DNA of 64,000 nucleotides from contig PZJY01000001.1 in NCBI GenBank assembly GCA_031472005.1, forward strand, positions 3,720,001 through 3,784,000, given 5' to 3'. This document shows positions 30,577-42,400 of this stretch, piece by piece. The stretch's first letter is position 1. Each line of letters opens with the position of its first letter. Made by a program: the position numbers and the translations under genes. The stretch comes from Tetracladium setigerum (taxonomy: Eukaryota > Ascomycota > Leotiomycetes > Helotiales). Under the pieces are notes generated by a model. It ran no database searches. It saw only the letters and a list, made by a program, of their open reading frames with translations, and was not told the DNA's origin.

Positions 30577-32557
30577 CTAAAATCGCATCTGAGGTGGATA
30601 ACCTCCAACCGGGTGGACACCTGGGATAGTTTGTACAACTGGACTAGGAAGTCGATGGAATAGTCCGATGAGTCTCCTTCCGATAGCAGTTTCTAGCTCG
30701 GTTCCATCTCGTGCGATCTTGACTTCTCGGTTGGAGTTCCAGGGTTACGCAGACCCCTTGTGCGGTAAAATGGCAGACGGGTGGTCGAGATCCATTCAAC
30801 CTTGAATGGTTTCCCCCATGCCTTGTTTGGAGCAGCAGAGTCGCCTTGCTCACTTTGGGTGTTCGCTTCGCTACTTTCGTCTCCCCCCTCGTCCACGCTT
30901 TCCACCTCTTCACTCTCATCTCTTTCTGCCTCCCAAAATATTGTGCCTCGAGCCGAATCGTCGATTATGCGACCCTTTGGTGCGAACTCTGTTGCTACCG
31001 TTGGTATTGCCTTTGGTAATTCGGGATCCTCAACCGCTTGTGCTTTGGGTGCAAATTCAATGGCAGCTGCAGGGTCATCATCGATTGGCGAAATCATCCT
31101 TGCGTAACCAAAATATTCTCCAGACTTGTTGGCGGAAAAAACCAAATAAACGTTCTCGGCGGACTTGTATTCTATCAGCAATAATTCTTTCAACATGATC
31201 AAGTACTTGCCTCGTAAGCTTTGTTGAGAGCCTCTTCGTTATGAGACTGGGTTGCCCAAATGCCATTGCGTACACTAAGCTCCAGGTCTTCAACTGTGAG
31301 ACTCTTCACAACGAAGAACTTGTCTTTAGGGCCGGTTCCGTCTTCCGCTGGTTGTACTAGTTGTTGTGCTTGCTTTCCTCCCAATTCCTCTTTCGGTTTC
31401 TCTGGTTCGGTTTCGGCAGATGGTGATGTAGAAAGTGTTGATTTAGAAGGTGTCGATGAATCTGCTGGGCCAGTAGGAACAGAAACTCCAGCTGCAGCTC
31501 CGGCAGAATTCCTTCTCAGTCTACTGACTAGGCGAACTGTCTGAAATCTCGAGTCGTGGATCTTGGCTTGTGCTGCGGAGCATGCTTCTTCATCTTTGAA
31601 ATTCGCGAACGCACAGTTGCTTTTGGATATCAAAAACAAAGACTCCAATCCAACAGTCTCTTTACAGACATGAAGAACAAGGCTCATCAAATCCGTTTGA
31701 GGTGGCAGATTCCCAATCCAAATTGCATGCCCTATCAATAGGTCAACTATCTAGCCGGTTGAAATCTCATCGTATTGGGTAATTCTTACCACTTTGGCGA
31801 GGCTTTCGAGGAGGTCCTCTTACCACTGACGAACTTGAGGCTACTCTCATGTTAATCATCTTTATACAAAATTTGCCAAATCTAAATAGGACTCACCGAT
31901 GCTACTAGATCTTCCTGATGCGCCCAAACTCGAAGCTGGTCCTGAGAAGTCCCTTCCCCGTTGCTGAGGCTGCAAGCGAGGATCAACAGCGAAATTTCCC
32001 CTCCCACCAAATTGAGCCGCCCCAGACATAACAGGAAAGACTGGGCTCTGAGGCATATACTGGTTTTGCTGTAGGTAGAATGATTGTCCTTGTTGCTGAG
32101 GTTGACCCATAAATCCCGCATTGTACATTGTGGTCAAGTTGTGTTGCGGATTTTGCGGAGATGTGGCAGATGCGTATTGTCCCTGATACTGAGCGTTGTA
32201 TCCATGAGGGTATAGATTGTTAGATACCGGAAGTCCCACTGCAGAGCCAGCATACTGCTGCGCGTTTTGCATTTGGTACCCAAGACCAGCTGATGATGAC
32301 CCAGGATGAAAGCGTTGCGGATGATTATTGTAGTCCGGGTATGAAGGAAGAGCACCTCCGAGAGTATTCATATTGAAAGAGTCCTGTCTGACAGTCGATC
32401 CGTGGCTTTGTTGGTATTGATTCATGTGTGCATAATTTCCTTGTTGTAGATTCAAAGGAACGCCTCCGTATTGTACATTTTTAGCAGGATCTTGATCGTC
32501 TCTGTCATATTGTGATCCATGTTGACTGTCGCCAGCCGGCCTGTTTGCGTCTCCCAT
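30577..32557 (-). CDS. RRM + YTH domain RNA-binding protein (putative m6A reader)
   Basis: Likely binds methylated or motif-specific RNA to control mRNA fate. The N-terminus is Gln/Asn/Tyr-rich and disordered (MGDANRPAGDSQHGSQYDRD...). After SSVVRGPPRKPRQSG comes an RRM (GHAIWIGNLPPQTDLMSLVL; CAFANFKDEEACSAA), then a YTH domain: FFVVKSLTVEDLELSVRNGI + WATQ, SAENVYLVFSANKSGEYFGY, KPFKVEWISTTRLPFYRTRG and NPWNSNREVKIARDGTEL. Two candidate aromatic-cage Trp are visible (GIWATQ, FKVEWI). Exons 32557-31897, 31843-31790, 31731-31211, 31163-30577. The intron inside YTH is GC-AG. A one-base break at GGG 30742-30744, if filled, gives 607 residues ending PPQMRF. An upstream 5' UTR intron acceptor (TTACAG before the ATG) is possible. 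Confidence 0.9.
31164..31210 (-). other. GC-AG intron within YTH gene
   Basis: Donor is GAG|GCAAGT, acceptor AATACAAG|TCC, 47 nt, phase 0, with a CTGAT branch-like motif. This choice joins NKAYE directly to SAENVYL, giving an uninterrupted YTH motif. A GT start 4 nt later gives a 35-nt intron with the TAG acceptor or changes the frame. Confidence 0.7.
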
Positions 32558-35500
32558 GTTTGATTTTATGAACTGTAATCCATTCAATCTGTTAGTGCGA
32601 TGTCATGGAAACACTGCGAATCATCCATTTCCATCACCCGAATAAGCTCATTCTCAACAAGGGAACAGACAGACTAAGGTTAAGGGACCTTGTGGTCGTT
32701 AGGGGTGAGGAGAAAGAGAAGCAAGCATACTTTGAAGAATATGTTCCTATGTACGACAACAGATAGCACGAAATTTGGGGTTGTGTGCCGAGTCGAATCT
32801 CCAGGAACGCGAAAACCACCCGAATAATGGAAAAAGAAGATAGCTTCGTGCCTCGGGTTTAGTGACTGTGTTGTAAAAGGAGACGAGTTAATCCCTCAAG
32901 AAATAATATATCCTCAAGTCGGGAAAAATGTACAAACTCGTGTCCGACGGTAGAGGCCAAGGATGGTGAATATAAGAAAGAGTAGGTAAGTGATGGTCTG
33001 GAATGTGCTGCGGCGCGATCGCTTGCAGAGTAATAAGTGGTCCACAAGGCGGGATGAATGAGCGGCAGCAAGGGCCTTGAGACGTCCGCTGTGGTCGAAT
33101 AGGAGAATTGATTGTAGACTTGAGTGATATCTATTAAGGCTGCCACCAGTTCCCGAGGATTCTGAGGTGGCGATTGAGGACTGTTGGTCGAAAGCGTGAT
33201 CCAAAGAGAGTAAGGGACAGGTGGTGGTAGTGCCGTGGAAGAGGAACAGATAATGAATAGTCGCGCCCAACGAAGAAGAATAACGGCAAAGCGAAATCCA
33301 AAAGAGACAAAATCCGACTAGAAGAGGTAGAATTTGACAATCTTAGCTTCAACCAATACAACTCGATATATTATATGCCGGGGGTGGCTAGGGATAGGGA
33401 TGGATCGTTCGTGTTCTGATTTTCTCCGGCTGCTTGAGCTGCAAGTTCAGTTCGGGATCGCCAGGAACGTGACGATGAGTTGAAGTTATTTTGACGAGCA
33501 GCGATCTGATTCACTGATCGTCAAGAATACGTGCAGATATGATGGTCAAGAAGGAGGCGAGGGAAAGAGGAGGGAGCCGGCGGTGGAGTGCGGTCGCATG
33601 GGCCAGGACAGGGTTGGAAAAGGGATGTTGAAGAGAAAACAAAACACTGCCCGAAGAACTCGAGCTAGGAGGATTTTATGACGGGTAAGGAATTAACAAT
33701 GCAATCACCAGTCAGTCTCTGTAGGAGAAGGCCCCTCTCCGTACCAGTAGCGAGCGAGGTGCATGCTCAACAACCAAGTCATTCCGGTGTGGGGAGCTTT
33801 GAAGGGGGTGGGAAAGCGGACTTCTCTGGTAGAAAATGATCTGACAAGATGCCAAAGAAAGCAAATTTTTAGAAAAGGCATATGCAAAGGCAGATCCGCC
33901 GCCAGCAAAATGAGCTGTTTTGACCTTTCCTTATTTTGGTAGAATGACGAGAGTGAGTGGGCACACCCAAGGAGGAAGACTGGAGTCGCTGGTGGGTGGC
34001 GGCTGCTTTAGCGTGTTGCGACAAATCCCCCATTCCTGCACATCGGATTCTGCAAATCCGATTATTGCTTTCGTCTCGTTTCGTGGTGGTGGTCGGACAG
34101 GCCATGCGCTAGGGTTACCTCCTGGGAAGGAGTACGAGCGAGTACATTCATCGCTGCCAATTGAAATCTTCGTTGTCCCTCGAACCGGGCAAAGTAAACA
34201 TCAAACAAACATCATCCCGGCTCACACATACGCTGTCAGGTATTTTTGGCAATCTTAATATTGGCTGCTGCACTTCCTGTGAATTGATTCTCAATCACCA
34301 CGTTCCTCAATTCCAATGGCATCGGGATGTCAATCAGCCAAGGGTGGCGATTGTTGGATCAAGGCAGCTAAGCGAGGGGCTAGCTTGGCCGGACATACTG
34401 TAGAGCGGACAGAGCAGAGCACCAATCTTGGAAAAACAAAATGGGCCCTGCTTTGAAGTAGCTCCACTTCTACAGTACTGCTTTCGTCTAATTATTTATG
34501 TCGCTAGTGTTTATTGTAATGAATATGCTTTTTGTTGTTGTTGTTATTGTTGTTATTGTTCACGGCTAGCGAAACTTCACTTGGCATAGTCAACAATTCT
34601 ATTCGGCTCACTTGACCTCCAGTATCTTGCCAACGAGATGCAACCTATTTGGCCAATCAATGCCTTTCTGATGGCGGCGATCCCGCGCTATCCACGTAGC
34701 CGTTCCGTTCAAGAATAAGAATGAGTGGCAAAAGAGAGGGATCTACCCCACATCACATGCTGGAAGAAGAGCCATCCAGGAACATCACCAGCCACACTAT
34801 TGACGGGGACTTAGTATCACCACAAATGCAGGTTGACGACATACTGACATACACAATTTCATAGTAAATCTGTACTTGATTCTAGGTATTTCTTGTAAAA
34901 ACCACTATTAGAAATACGTAATCTCCTAAGGAAAGTCACCTGAGGTTTGTAAATTTGCTTGGAAGTTGGAGTAATGATGATAGAGAATCGGCAACCGGCC
35001 TGAAGGGGAGAGGGGCAAAATTCCCCATAGCGTGCGAGGCGTGGAGCATTACTTCCATTCTAAACCTAAACACGACGATCTCTTGTTTGAAAGGAGCGAG
35101 TAGTGTCGACAATTATTTGTCAAGGAACGCAAAGCTAAAAGCCCGACTTCGAAGGATGGTCTAGAGGTTGTATAGAGATCTAGATCAGTCTACGAGACCG
35201 TTAATCCTCAATATGCTACGTCTACATAGCCGCGGGATACCACCTCTTTCCTTCTTCGAAGTTCTCGACCACGGTGGCTCGTGAGGAGGCTTGTCCGTCT
35301 CCACATTCAATCATCGAATTGTTTTTACTTTGACGCAGATCACTCGACATGATTCGCCATCAAAACAATAAGGCTGCAAAAGCTTCCCGGCGCGGAACCA
35401 TCAGACCGGAACTGTCACTCGCCACAAATGGGCTGAGGTCAAACGGGATCTACAACCTACACCCCCATATAAAGCAAGATCGTCGGGACCCTGCTTTCAC

Positions 35501-38300
35501 CATGACTCTGAGAACCGTGGTTTGTTTGGTCCCATCTTTGGATTGAAAGATTTTGTGGCAGGTCTTGGCATATTCGCCACTTGGATATTAATGCTGCTTT
35601 AAACGCCTACCCGATTGCGAGATGATCGCTCAACGAAGCTCTACTGTGCGCTGGCCCTCTTTTCTTTTGAACCCTGGCGAGCTGAAATGCTCTTGCAACG
35701 GTACAGCCCACGCTCCGAGGAGGAGGTAGTATTGAGAAGCAGATGCCAAGGGGGATGGGGCTCCTCTACTACGTACTATACTGAATATCTAGGAGCAGAA
35801 GACTTAAGGTTTGTTTGTTTACCTCATGTACTTAATTAACTAGATCGGGTTTAGATCATGTAGCACTCACCAGCCCCATCAGAATACCGAGAATTGAATG
35901 AACGAGGCACCACCTTGCATGAACCCCTTGAAAGTGGACGTGTTCCTCGCGACTTTGTTACTCAAACACAAAAGCAAGTGGGCATGACAGGCTCAAGCCT
36001 CGCTTAAAGGCTAGCGGCACGTCAACGGTTTCGCCATCTTTCGCCAGAAGTTAAAAAAAAATCCCAATTGGAAAAAAGCTTGAGTCAATCCAGGAGGCAA
36101 AAAGAAATTCACAGGCATTGATCAGTGGAGCACAGATTTTTCGCCCCTTTCTTCAATCGGGTGCCACCGGGTATCAATGGAACCCCTCGACCAGAGGATG
36201 TGGCGCCCTCTCGTTTAGCGCGCTTTTAGCATGCAAATTTGAACATACCCATAATCTTTTCACAAACGCCATGATGGGGTGAGAATGAGATGCGAAACTG
36301 TCTTCCTTCCGGCTTTCATATCCAGAAATTGCCCTATGTCCCGTTCCCGCAAGTGGGTCACGCCGGTCTTGGCATGGTTGGGTAAATTCTTATGTCTTCA
36401 CTCCTTTTCCAGTATCAATTCCATGATCCCATCAAACCTCGAGACTCGGAAATAGGACACTTTCTCCATCCGAATAATAGAACATTTGTTCCTGCATCTC
36501 TTGACGCGCATGCTCTAAGCCTCATATCCGTTAATTCTGTCAAAACCCCCTGCCGTGACCTATCAGATACCAAAATGCATGTCCAGAACTCCTGGATTTG
36601 ACCACAAAACCCCAGTATTCAAATTACAGCACCTTCCACTTGTCGACCAGTCGCAACCCGTCTCCTAGGGTAAAAGCCAATTGCTTCATTTAGGAGTTTA
36701 TGTTTCCATTATGCACGCACGGAGGATGCTAAAGAAACCACAACGGAGAAAACCCTTTTCGTGTGTGAAAAGAGACTGGTGGCCGAAATTAAACCACTAC
36801 TACTGCTTCATATGAAATTTCGATTGGATATCATAGCACTTGACGTTATTATTTGCCACATGGAAATTATTTCATCCAGCCGAGTAGGACCAGGAACCAA
36901 AAAAAAGCAGTTGAGTCTAGACTAGTCTATAGATGGTTGTGATAACCCCCTCACTGGTAGGTGTCGATCTCTTTTGTCTTGCTCAAAGATAAGCATGACA
37001 CCGAGTAGTGCACTGCCGATATTAGTACTGTAGACTTTGTCTCTAGTCATAACTTTGCCTCCTCGCTCTTGCCGACCTTTCCTGCATACGGAATACGAAA
37101 ATCGCGTCAAAACATCTCCCAGGACTTCATCGAATATGCGTTCTTGCATGGAATATCTTTCAATTCTAGGGGAACTGAATGCTCAGAAGGCTATGCATGT
37201 CTCTCAACTGTTGCATGTCACGTCACCTCCTCATATGTCAGGTCTAAGTGAGCGATTCCAGCGAACCGCCAGAGGAGAGAGAGATGATATCAAGTAGTCC
37301 TGACCTGAAAAAAACACAAACTGCTATGAGAATAGGTATGGAACCCGAAGATCTAGGACTTTCTAGGGAGTTGCGATTGCATGAATGCAGAAAGTTGGAC
37401 GACTGATCTACAATGATGATTTGGCACTACCTTGATTCAGTACTGTACTACTCAGTACATTCCCATCAATTTTGCATTAGTTTTATAAAGTACTAATATA
37501 TATTCAGGAAGAAGAAAGTTTTTAATTAACTACCTTTCCAAAAGAAACCCCAACCTTGCCCTGCCTCGAGGCGCACAATCCAATCTTTTCGACCTCCACA
37601 GCCTATGACCAATTCATCTCAGGACGCGGACATATTGCCATCATTACACTCATGAGGGTCGATTCGAATACACGAAACCTTATCATGCTGTTATTGATTG
37701 TCAGACTTTCCCAAGGAACCTCTTGACTGTCAAGAGAAGCGAACAAAACTTGATCAGAAAGTGCGAGTTTTGATAAGTTTCAAGATGGTAGACAGGTAGA
37801 CAATGAAGTCGTTGAGTTAAGAGGCCCTTTGTTTGACCACCAGTCTATCTCTATATGCTTCTTGCTATTTCACAGGCGAATAGCAATCTTACGCGGATAA
37901 TACAACGAGAAGAGCTGTTGCGCGCCTGGGACTTAGTACGGATGATAGCTGGAATACATCAGATACAATGGACTATTTTGAGTGTGTAAGAATTTGGATG
38001 AAATAGGAGTCGAGACGATGGATATATATTAGAAAGCATGCCTCTTTCACCCTTTCCATTTCTTGGGAGCCCGTTCCACCTGAAATAGAGTATTAAGTCT
38101 ATTGCCCATACCGTTTTTCCAGCCTGTATTACCCGAATCAAACCTCGAAAGAAACCTCGCAGGGGCCATAATATTGATAGACTTTCAACACAGGGTCTCA
38201 TCCGTAATTCGAAAAGATGTTCCTTCTTCCGATGAGAAATCTTGCTCGTATCATCATTTCGCCGCTCTAGTAGTACAAAGCCACGCCCATACTGCTACAT
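32558..38300. other. 5.7-kb gene desert between YTH and proteasome beta-6 genes
   Basis: Frames exist (largest about 118 codons), but none has domain motifs, consistent splice-linked continuation or coding-like composition. The stretch 32560-33700 probably holds the YTH gene's promoter and leader. A (TTG)n-type repeat lies at 34532-34560, and TACTGTA/TACAGTA words at 34396, 34471, 37026, 37441. No transposase, reverse transcriptase, tRNA or rRNA seen. A long non-coding RNA or weakly conserved small gene cannot be excluded. Confidence 0.55.
34532..34560. repeat. Imperfect (TTG)n microsatellite
   Basis: TTGTTGTTGTTG followed by TTATTG-type interruptions, 29 bp in total, in the gene desert. Confidence 0.8.
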
Positions 38301-39150
38301 CTAATCCTTCTTTAGGTCCTTGTAGATCTCCTCGATCCCGTCCTTTGTAATTATCATCATCTGCAGTCCATCACCAACCTCAATGTGTCTCTCTACCGCA
38401 CTGTCAAATGCATCCTTGACCAAGTCTTCTACCTCACTTCGCTTTAATGGAATCCTCTCTCGCTCCTGTAGCTCGTGACCCACACCACTGCCCGGAATGT
38501 ATTGATTCTTGTAGTTGACCTGGTTGTCCAAGAAAGGCATGATCAAACTCGCCGCCGCACCAGCTGCTCTACATTGCTCACGCTCGTAACTGCCAACCGG
38601 ATCATAAGAGTAAACCGCACCCTTGCCCTCCTCATCCAGACCTCCCAGGATAGCAGTGACGTAGAATGGGAAGAATCGCTTTCCGTAAAGGATGGTTGAT
38701 AGCTTTTGTGCGCAGGCTTTGACGCTCATAGGTTTGCCGTGTTGATATCGATACATTTTGACAATCGCATCCAAGCGCTCCCTCAACGCCTCTCCATCTG
38801 CCGCGAATCCAACTACCGAGAGAACGAGAGTTGCATCATCTTGCGAAGAGGTTGTGCCACCGATCTTGAAGACTTTGGGTGCGAAGCGGGTGTTGATGTT
38901 GTAGCCGGATGTGGATCGTGTGTCGCCTGCAATGATTGTGAAGTCGGAGCCCGAGATGGCGAGGGTTGAACCACCGTTATCGGTATATCTAGAATGAAAG
39001 TTAGCAGATGCGGGTGACTTGTTTGGAGATATGAAGATGCACGAACGGGTAGAAGCCGTGCTGCTTGTTTCCTCCTGAGGCTGTCGTTGGAGCTTGGTTG
39101 AAGGAGTAATGTGGTCCATTCATCAGCGGGTTTTGACTGAACATCGCCAT
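38301..39150 (-). CDS. PRE7: 20S proteasome subunit beta-6 (PSMB1/Pre7)
   Basis: Non-catalytic beta subunit of the 20S core. Exons 39150-39047 and 38988-38301, 263 residues. The N-terminal propeptide MAMFSQNPLMNGPHYSFNQA...GFYP leads into YTDNGGSTLAISGSDFTIIA + GDTRSTSGYNINTR, the beta-6 signature; KRFFPFYVTAILGGLDEEGK and GAVYSYDPVGSYEREQCRA-AGAAASLIMPFLDNQV follow. The catalytic Thr1 triad is not expected in this subunit. Divergent from STT4, 295 bp between starts. Confidence 0.96.
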
Positions 39151-39445
39151 CTTGACTTATGGGAGCGGATCTAATGGGTCAGAAACGGATTTGTGAGTGG
39201 AAGGTATTTCGATGTTGAGAGGTTGCAGTTAATTTGGGATGTCGTTGCGATGATTGAGGTTGTTGTAGAAGCTCAAGGTTCACGCGTACCTCATGCTGCC
39301 TTCAACTTTCGCGCTAAAGTTGACAGGGGTAGCTGTTAAGTGATGTCTGGCTGGCCATTGCCAACAATACGCAACATCATCAAGTGTGGAAACTTAAGAT
39401 TTCTATTCTATCTAATCGCGCAATACTGGCCCCTTTGAACGAACC

Positions 39446-42400
39446 ATGGCCACGGCTTCGCGAAACATACGGCGAGATGCGCTGCAAAAAATCGCAGCCT
39501 TATCAGCCAAAACTTCTTCCCATTTCGACAACTCGGATCTGGAGCGTTTAAGCAAGGGATGTAATACACAGCAGGGAGAATCGAACGGCCAGCAAAATGG
39601 ACATGTAAAGGGTGGTTCTCCATCTCTTGGGAAGCAGCCTATGGTTTGTGAAAACATCTGAGTACCGTGAAACCGCAAATTAATTGAGGGATTAGAACAT
39701 CAGAGAATTCGAAGTCCTTTTAGCACTTTGCAAAGCTGCCCCCCTCGTCCAGTCTCCCAATAGCGCTGCCAGACTTGTCGGTCAATTATCCCCCTATATA
39801 CTCGAAGCACACTCCCAGGTTTTCGTTCCATCTCCCTTCTTCCGCGATATTGAACCTTCGCCAATCGAAGCCTTAAGCAACGGACTCACCACTGCGCTTC
39901 TCTCACTGGGGGTGAACCACGTATATTTGAGAGACCAGGTGTCGCAGAAACTTTGGGGATATCTGAAACTTTGTTCGGAGGCCGCAGGCTCAGTTATAGC
40001 ACCTTCCGGAGGAAACTCGGACCCTGGAGATTCTAGTGAAGTTGAAGAAGCTATTTACATTGCGACGATTGCAATTTCCATCCTTGGCTTCCTCGACGCT
40101 GCATCGGCCTATGCAAACTTCTGGACCGCGGCTGAAAGACTTGGTCTGATCGAAAGAGTCCAAGGTATCCTCTCTGAGAGTTTCTTGGTAGCTGTTGAAA
40201 CTGCTTTCTCCACAATTCGGAATTCTAACCTTCAACAAAGTAATGTGAAAGAATGGAGGAGATTTGTTCGTCATTATGCATCTGTAGGACGTCCATTGGG
40301 CGCCATGCTCCTTCAACAAAGTTTCATGTGGCTTCTCGTTGCGGGTTCATCACTCCTAGTTGCTGATGCCGATCGGCTCAGAGAGAAGGATATTCTGGAG
40401 CTGTTGATGTCAGGGAGTGACTTGGCCATATCCATGTCGGCTGAAAAAGATGCCGCTGACTTTGCTACCATTGAAATAATGGCGGATATCGCAGCGGATG
40501 AGATGAGCCTACTCGAAGATGGAGCCGACTACCTTCGCTTGGGTTCTGCCTGGCAGCAACGGCTTGCGTTTTCAGTCAAAGCTGGAGCTCTCACAAGTTA
40601 TATAAATTGTGTTCTGCTCAACGATGACGCTGCGGAACCAGAAACCTTGATGTCGTGGTTGGAAGACACACTCGCAGATCCGATCCAAATGGCCGATGAC
40701 ACTTTAGCAGGCGTGGTTCTCCGCTCCCTCGCATTGCTATCTAAAGTTGCCTCAAGTCTGGCACCCAATGTTAGTAGACTACTACCAAGATTTATCGTGC
40801 AGGGATCACCACGCGGCCAGACCATTGCAGTGGCATCGACTTGCTTAGCATTCGTTCTTCAAAACTTATCGCAAGATGCGACGATCAGCACGCTTTACAC
40901 TCTTGGCAATGTTCTCAGTTCAGGTTCAGCTGCCGATAGAGCTGTGGGAAATGGTGACTTGGGTCTTGATGGTGCAAACAGCTCTGGATTTTATGGCGGA
41001 AAGCAGTCGACCGGCAGTTCCATATCTCTAGCTATCAGCGGCGAGGAAGAGAGCTCTGTCGTTTATGGAAATGTAGTTCTTGCTATTTGTCAAATTGCGA
41101 AAGCAAGTCAAGATCCTAAAATCACAGCACTGGCCCAGTCCATGCTGCTTCAAAAGATTGACAAAGTCAGCCGGACAATCGACTCTCGAATCATCACGGA
41201 AGCAGCCGGTCTTTCCTTGCACGGCGGACCACTCGAGTTTCGTTCCCTCCTAAAACTTTATGGCAAATTAAGCAATGATTCGGTTCTGCAAAAGAATGAG
41301 GTGTTGTCAAATGCGGTCAGTATCAGTGTGGCATGAATCATTGTGGTTAAAGCTAACGTACTTTAGGTGATGAAAGGCCGCAATCTGCTGTCCTCCAAAT
41401 TGCGCAAGAATTCACCCCTGTACGATATCTACTTCGAACATTTGCTCGAAGCGATCATTAGCAGGGGAGATGTGCATCAGGCCCATAATACTCGGGAAGC
41501 AGACGTCGAAATCGCTGCGCAAGAAATTTCACAGCTTTTACAACCCCTCGCGCTTTTGATGTCCAGCAACAATCTGGTCGCAGACAGCACCCTGAGCGAG
41601 GAATTGTTGGCTTTGATACGGGACGCCTGGTTTAACTTGATAGTCCACGGTTTCTCCATCAACACTGATCGTGGCAAGAAGTATTTCAACGAACTCCGAC
41701 TCATGGCTCTACACTCCAAGCCATTAGTAACCGAGCAAAGAGGAGAACAGGTCGAAAGTGATATTGAACTCAATACGGTCTTGCGTCGGGGTATGAGCTC
41801 AGAGCACGAAACTACACAAAAGAAACGACTTAGCGAGCTTTTGCCCCAAAAGGCCACAGAGATCCGAAGTCTGAGTTATCGCAAGGTAATCTTCTTGCAG
41901 GCTGCATACTTACTGGAGACTCTGCGAGCAGACTCTGGAGACTGTACTAAGGCTTTGACCTACTTTCTCGAACCCAGCATGAGAAAGGGCGATATGAGTA
42001 ACACCATGGAATCGATAACTGCTGCTGTCATGGATAAATATCTCCGAAAGACATTGACGGGAACCAATCCCACGTTCTCGGCACCTTATGTTGCGAAGCA
42101 GCTTGCCCTGATCTTCAGCGGTTGCTGTTCCCGAATTGAAAGGGTACAACAGGCTGCCATGCATTGTGCAGATAGGATCATTCGAGATGTTCCTTCTGCC
42201 TTGTGCCAAAAAAATTCTCTTTTCGCTCTTCTCGAGCTACTCTCTTTGATGTGGGCAAGCTGCCTGGAAGCAGAAACAGAGGAGTATGAGCTGAAGTCGA
42301 CGTATACCTCAACGAGAGGCAAAGTTACCATTGAGTTGTCTGATAATTACGAGCTTCGACGACGAACCCTGAACAACCTTTACAAGAAGGCTAAGGTGTG

